Below the pieces are notes generated by a model. The model was given only the letters and a program-made list of their open reading frames with translations. It ran no database searches and was not told where the DNA came from. The translations under genes and the position numbers were made by a program. Shown here one piece after another: positions 39,029 to 42,489 of a stretch of DNA of 42,489 nt. The first letter of the stretch is position 1, and each line of letters opens with the position of its first letter. Source of the stretch: Priapulus caudatus (Eukaryota; Priapulida; Priapulimorpha; Priapulimorphida; Priapulidae); contig NW_014577320.1 of the NCBI RefSeq assembly GCF_000485595.1, positions 65,231 to 107,719 on the forward strand, in the 5' to 3' direction.

Positions 39029-39253
39029 TCAGCGGCGAAGCCCCTCTGTTCCGAATTGCTGACTGCGCGCAACTGTGGCCTTATCGTTGCTGTCGCGGTT
39101 TACTAGGAGGCGGTCCATAAAATGGTACAATCGCGTGCGAACGCAGAACACGTCGTTACGAACCAGTCGACGTGTCACCGCGTGCAGCTGAATGGCGCGA
39201 CGCACGCCAACGTTCTCCACGTGTAATACTGTCACGGTAACTGTGTTCATCAA
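39029..39253 (-). CDS. possible coding segment, unrecognised
   Basis: An open frame of 74 codons (with VTVTVLHVENVGVRRAIQLH and LVRNDVFCVRTRLYHFMDRL) is GC-rich at third positions and lacks low complexity, unlike nearby random frames. Just upstream on the same strand, a second frame holds about 48 open codons (LHVINIWDDRSVVKAALDCE), ending in TAG at 39262-39264. The two could be one region with a frameshift, or separate noise. I do not recognise a family, and splice sites are unclear. Confidence 0.22.
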   Translation of the reverse strand: MMNTVTVTVLHVENVGVRRAIQLHAVTRRLVRNDVFCVRTRLYHFMDRLLVNRDSNDKATVARSQQFGTEGLRR

Positions 39254-39429
39254 CCTGCCCTCTATGAGTGGGCCTGCTCACAGTCGAGGGCTGCCTTCAC
39301 CACAGATCGGTCATCCCAAATATTTATGACGTGCAGGTTCTGTATGCACGGAGTGGTCGTTCCGCACGCGTTCCTCTGATGAGCCGCAGGAACTGTTTGT
39401 AATGGTTGTCTTTAACTTCTTCGTAGTTG

Positions 39430-40812
39430 AAGACATAGATGTTTAGAAATAAAATCACCCGTGTAACTGTACGGACTGTCTACGATTTTTTTTATTGTAC
39501 TATACGCTGCCTTTTCATACATTTTGCTTGTATATTTTTGCCGTTTTTTTACATGCTGCAAGTACTGCCCAAGTAGTGTAGTATATAGTACATCAGCCCA
39601 CGTGGAGCGATCGCCCAACTATCATATTTACATAAAAACCCATGTTTACTGTAATTATGCAAATGCACCAGAAATAACGGACCGAATTAAATATGAGCGG
39701 TAGGAGAAGCGTACAAATATGATGATAATGCCGTCGGATCTTTGATCTTGAATAATACACCACGCTATAAAGTTCGTTTGTTATACACAAATTTAATTAG
39801 ACGTAAACATAATATTATATACGGCATCGCTCGCGTTTTATTAACAAGCGCTAATTTTTGGCATTCATTAGCTATACCATTGCAAGAAGGGCCCGCAGTA
39901 TAATCGTATTAATTATTGAATTATTAACCGCGTCACGTGGAGGTATAGCGATACGGCCATTAGGTTTATTACTATTTTAACCGTTAATTCGAAGCGGCAT
40001 TGTATATTATAATATTGCTAGCGCGTGTGTTCTGCGCTCAGTCTTTCTACCACAAATTTGGAAATACGGCGAGTATTGTACACATGCGCTTTGAGCTGTA
40101 GGCGATGAGAATCGAGAACGCAACAACAGAAAGAATGGTTTTTACAATAATACATACATTTTATCAGGAGTATAGTATCTACTCCTGATTTTATATAACT
40201 GCATCTATACTTACTGACTGTTCTGCTTGTAAACGAGTTTACTAGTTAACTACTGCTCCTAGTTGTGTCTGCATGTCTTTAGAGATTTTCGTAAATTGTA
40301 GAACAAGTTTGATACTGGACAACCAATTTCAAATTATATCTACAATATTCGCCATTTCTGAAAGCAAGGAACGAGCACCTATATGATAGTTCTTGACGAC
40401 TCAATTTTGTCATCAGATTGACGCAACATGATTGTATTTTAAGCATGATTTTTTAATGAAACGGATTTACGCTTCCTAAATAATATAATGTAATCACTAT
40501 TGTAATACAGGTTCGTTTTAGTAGAAACGTTCGCGTATCAATTACGTGATAAAAAATGCGTATCAAAAACACATCTGACATTAAATTGCGACCGTCTGGT
40601 GCCTCCGTCTTTATATGGATACGCACATATACACACATATTCCTATATATATATAGCGAAATTAAATGCGGTAATAGTCTTACTGCCGATCGCAATATCC
40701 GTTCTTTCTCCTTATGCGGAATGTTGACGGGTTGGCAGACGCTCACGCAGGTGATGGAATTCCTGCTGTGATAGTCGTCTGCTGCGTTTCTTTGCGGACT
40801 GTTGAAACTCAC
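39430..40812. other. no exon recognised; possible intron or 3' part of the LDLa gene
   Basis: AT-rich. A small hairpin ATCAGGAGTA / TACTCCTGAT lies at 40163-40189. No more LDLa domains were found on the - strand here. Confidence 0.35.
40163..40189. repeat. short hairpin with foldback-family ends
   Basis: ATCAGGAGTA at 40163-40172 and TACTCCTGAT at 40180-40189 are perfect inverted repeats with a 7-base loop. The ends equal the start of foldback element 1 (ATCAGGAGTG). Confidence 0.7.
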
Positions 40813-40932
40813 TGCAGCGTGCCTCGTCGCTGGCGTCCGGGCACTGCTCCACCCCGTCACAGATCCAATCCCACCAAATACACACGATATTATCGCCGCA
40901 CTTTACCTTCTCCGGCGAACACGTGAAATTCT
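40813..40932 (-). CDS. LDL-receptor class A domain exon 3
   Basis: On the - strand the acceptor GCTGTTTTGCAG leads into NFTCSPEKVKCGDNIVCIWW, then DWICDGVEQCPDASDEARC, and the donor is A|GTGAGT. It holds the six Cys of an LDLa module and the calcium-binding D..QCPDASDE motif (usual form D..DC.DGSDE). Both ends are phase 1 and the length is 120 nt, typical of LDLa exons. Such modules bind ligands outside the cell in LDLR/LRP-type receptors and many secreted proteins; which one cannot be told. Confidence 0.85.
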
Positions 40933-41025
40933 CTGCAAAACAGCACGAGTTGTGACAGTAGTTGCATACCCTAGTTGTTTTTTGCATATTCTGTAGAGCA
41001 TTACGTATCGCCTGCTATGTATTCC

Positions 41026-41125
41026 ATCAAGAGCTAATAAATACCTAGAAATATAGCCTATATAATATAACCTATAAATAAATACCTATACCTAAATACT
41101 AAATAGGTATTTATTAGCTCTTGAT
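41026..41125. repeat. MITE-like hairpin, 21-bp perfect ends
   Basis: ATCAAGAGCTAATAAATACC(T) at 41026-41046 and its exact reverse complement at 41105-41125 enclose 58 AT-rich bases with CCTATA(A) repeats. It sits in the intron between two LDLa exons. Confidence 0.85.
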
Positions 41126-41286
41126 TCTATTTGAATGTGATTAATCCAGCGACATATTGTTCACTATATGCAAAGGCGAAATGTTTGTTCGAATTCATAA
41201 CGGGATTTTATTTCAACATTATTAAACAGGAACCTTAACGGGGAATAACTGAGACTCGTTTCTACAATTAATTCACGGAGACATAC

Positions 41287-41478
41287 GGCAATTCCATTCG
41301 TCGCTGCCGTCGGCGCACGCCATGCGACCGTCGCATCGTAACTCCTGGAGATAACAACGCTTCTGGTCAGAACAAGGTAGCGACACGTCCTTTAGGCAGA
41401 GCGACCACGGCTCATTCTCATTCTGTAGCTGTAGCATGTGACCACGATCGAACTGCCATGCGGCCCTCCTCTTGGTTT
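41287..41478 (-). CDS. LDL-receptor class A domain exon 2
   Basis: The - strand acceptor TTAACTTACATAG leads to TKRRAAWQFDRGHMLQLQ, then NENEPWSLCLKD, then the module LPCSDQKRCYLQELRC and DGRMACADGSDEWNC. The donor is C|GTATGT. Both ends are phase 1 and the length is 192 nt. The C-terminal ADGSDEWNC is the classic LDLa calcium motif. The extra ~25 residues before the module could be an inter-domain linker; an alternative acceptor (CAGCTACAG) would give a shorter exon but break the phase pattern. Confidence 0.8.
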
Positions 41479-41913
41479 CTATGTAAGTTAACTACAGTAT
41501 TAGCCTTATAGAGTTTAATTATCGGTGTAAGCATTCGCATCTTCGAGTACGCGCTACTTATGTATTAATGCTGCTAACGAAAACGTGATTATTTAGTATC
41601 ATAGCACAAGGGTAATAAGAGGGAATAAAAACAAATTGTTTTCTGGTATACGGTGACCGCTAGTACACTACTAATAGTACGCATTTATCATTCACGCGAT
41701 GGGGTAAAACTTTTACTGTTCATAGTATTTATTAGTAATTAACATATATGATGTGTAGGTGAGAAATAGCATGAATGCTCTTGTGTTTTCGGAAAAGGTC
41801 AATGGTCGATAGCTATTCATATGAGCTGCATTCATATTACAACGCGCACGCCGAGTTCGCGCGCGCGCGCGCACAAGACATCCACACGACGCGTGTCAAT
41901 TATCAATGTATAC

Positions 41914-42094
41914 CGCAGTTGGCCTCATCGCTTCCATCGTTACAGAACTTTTGTCCATCGCATGCGAACACGTCCTTGTAACATTGGTAGCCGTTTGCAC
42001 ACTTCTGATAGCCGTCTATACACGGATGGGCGTCTACATGTAGAAAAAACGGAAAGAATACACAGCATACATATACTGAGCGTAATATATCCAT
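41914..42094 (-). CDS. LDL-receptor class A domain exon 1, first or internal exon
   Basis: Read as a first exon, the ATG at 42094 opens a signal-peptide-like start (MDILRS, then VYVCCVFFPFFLHV, then DA) followed by HPCIDGYQKCANGYQC and FACDGQKFCNDGSDEANC. Read as an internal exon, a pyrimidine-rich acceptor (CTACATGTAG) gives 42033-41914, exactly 120 nt and phase 1 at both ends like exon 3. The hydrophobic start would then be translated polypyrimidine tract. I slightly favour the internal reading for the module part, but both fit. The donor is G|GTATAC. Confidence 0.8.
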
Positions 42095-42144
42095 GCTATA
42101 AGCGCAATCAATATCTGTTCCTGGACACCGGATCTCCTCCTAAA

Positions 42145-42146
<2 letters not shown>

Positions 42147-42224
<78 letters not shown>
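42147..42224. repeat. CT microsatellite
   Basis: (CT)n with occasional GT interruptions, about 78 bases. Confidence 0.97.
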
Positions 42225-42300
42225 AGAGTGTAAAATGGTTATCCGCGTTGAATTATTTCTACCCGGCGGAAAAAATAGTTTATGCCCGGTTGAATATTTC

Positions 42301-42489
42301 TACTAACCACACACGCCACGCACCACGCCACGGCACATAGCAGCACGCACGACGCACGATCGCAACACGCCACGCACAGACCACAACACACACACACACA
42401 CACACACACACCCGGACAACACGACACACACAACAAACACCGCGCGCGCGCGCGCGCACGAACTACACGACAGGAGAGAGAAAGAGGGG
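42301..42489. repeat. low-complexity, T-poor tail of the window
   Basis: CACGC/ACACGC units, (CA)n at 42386-42411 and (CG)n near 42441-42458, ending in GAGAGAAAGAGGGG. T is nearly absent. It looks like simple sequence or a poor-quality contig end rather than genes. Confidence 0.7.

Overview
The window is animal nuclear DNA, most likely from a marine invertebrate and probably a protostome of spiralian type. The sequence shows short exons with GT-AG introns, many microsatellites, MITE-like elements and an Argonaute whose residues look like invertebrate AGO1/AGO2. There are no prokaryotic operons, CRISPR arrays or recognisable tRNA/rRNA genes. The taxon is an inference.

Layout. 1-5 kb: AT-rich DNA with a decayed non-LTR retrotransposon reverse-transcriptase tail, a degenerate ~26-bp minisatellite and a three-copy tandem repeat. 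5.0-5.6 kb: a possible promoter (NRF1-like site, TATA box) with a strong splice donor, perhaps the non-coding first exon of the Argonaute gene. 7.1-9.2 kb: a nested transposon cluster in which two foldback elements sit back to back in an older element. 10.3-10.9 kb: a hAT5-like MITE.

11.7-33.5 kb, + strand: one complete Argonaute gene. I can place 17 constitutive coding exons plus one of two duplicated exons, all joined in frame. With the first exon at 11672, one of the duplicated exons and no C-terminal cassette, the product is 900 aa. It has the N, L1, PAZ, L2, MID and PIWI parts and an intact D-E-D-H slicer tetrad. The locus has three places for isoform diversity. (1) Two candidate first coding exons and two optional in-frame exons, all phase 1, sit before the Gly/Pro-rich tail. 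(2) Two tandem 123-nt versions of one L2 exon look like mutually exclusive exons; they cover the segment that in human AGO2 carries the regulatory sites S387 and Y393. (3) A 45-nt serine/acidic micro-exon splits the codon equivalent to human S824, at the start of the C-terminal phosphorylation cluster.

The most striking result is at point 2. The intron before exon A holds a 14-nt sequence perfectly complementary to a sequence that occurs twice, inside 24-nt direct repeats, just before exon B. The pairing extends to about 20 bp with one wobble and one mismatch. This is the docking/selector layout known from mutually exclusive splicing in other genes, and pairing would loop out exon A.

33.5-40.8 kb: downstream DNA, mostly without recognisable genes, with long GTGC/GAGTGT and TA microsatellites and one weak open frame near 39 kb. 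40.8-42.1 kb, - strand: three exons each carrying one LDL-receptor class A domain, with every splice junction phase 1; this is part of a secreted or membrane LDLa protein. The last ~190 bases are low-complexity and may be a poor-quality contig end.
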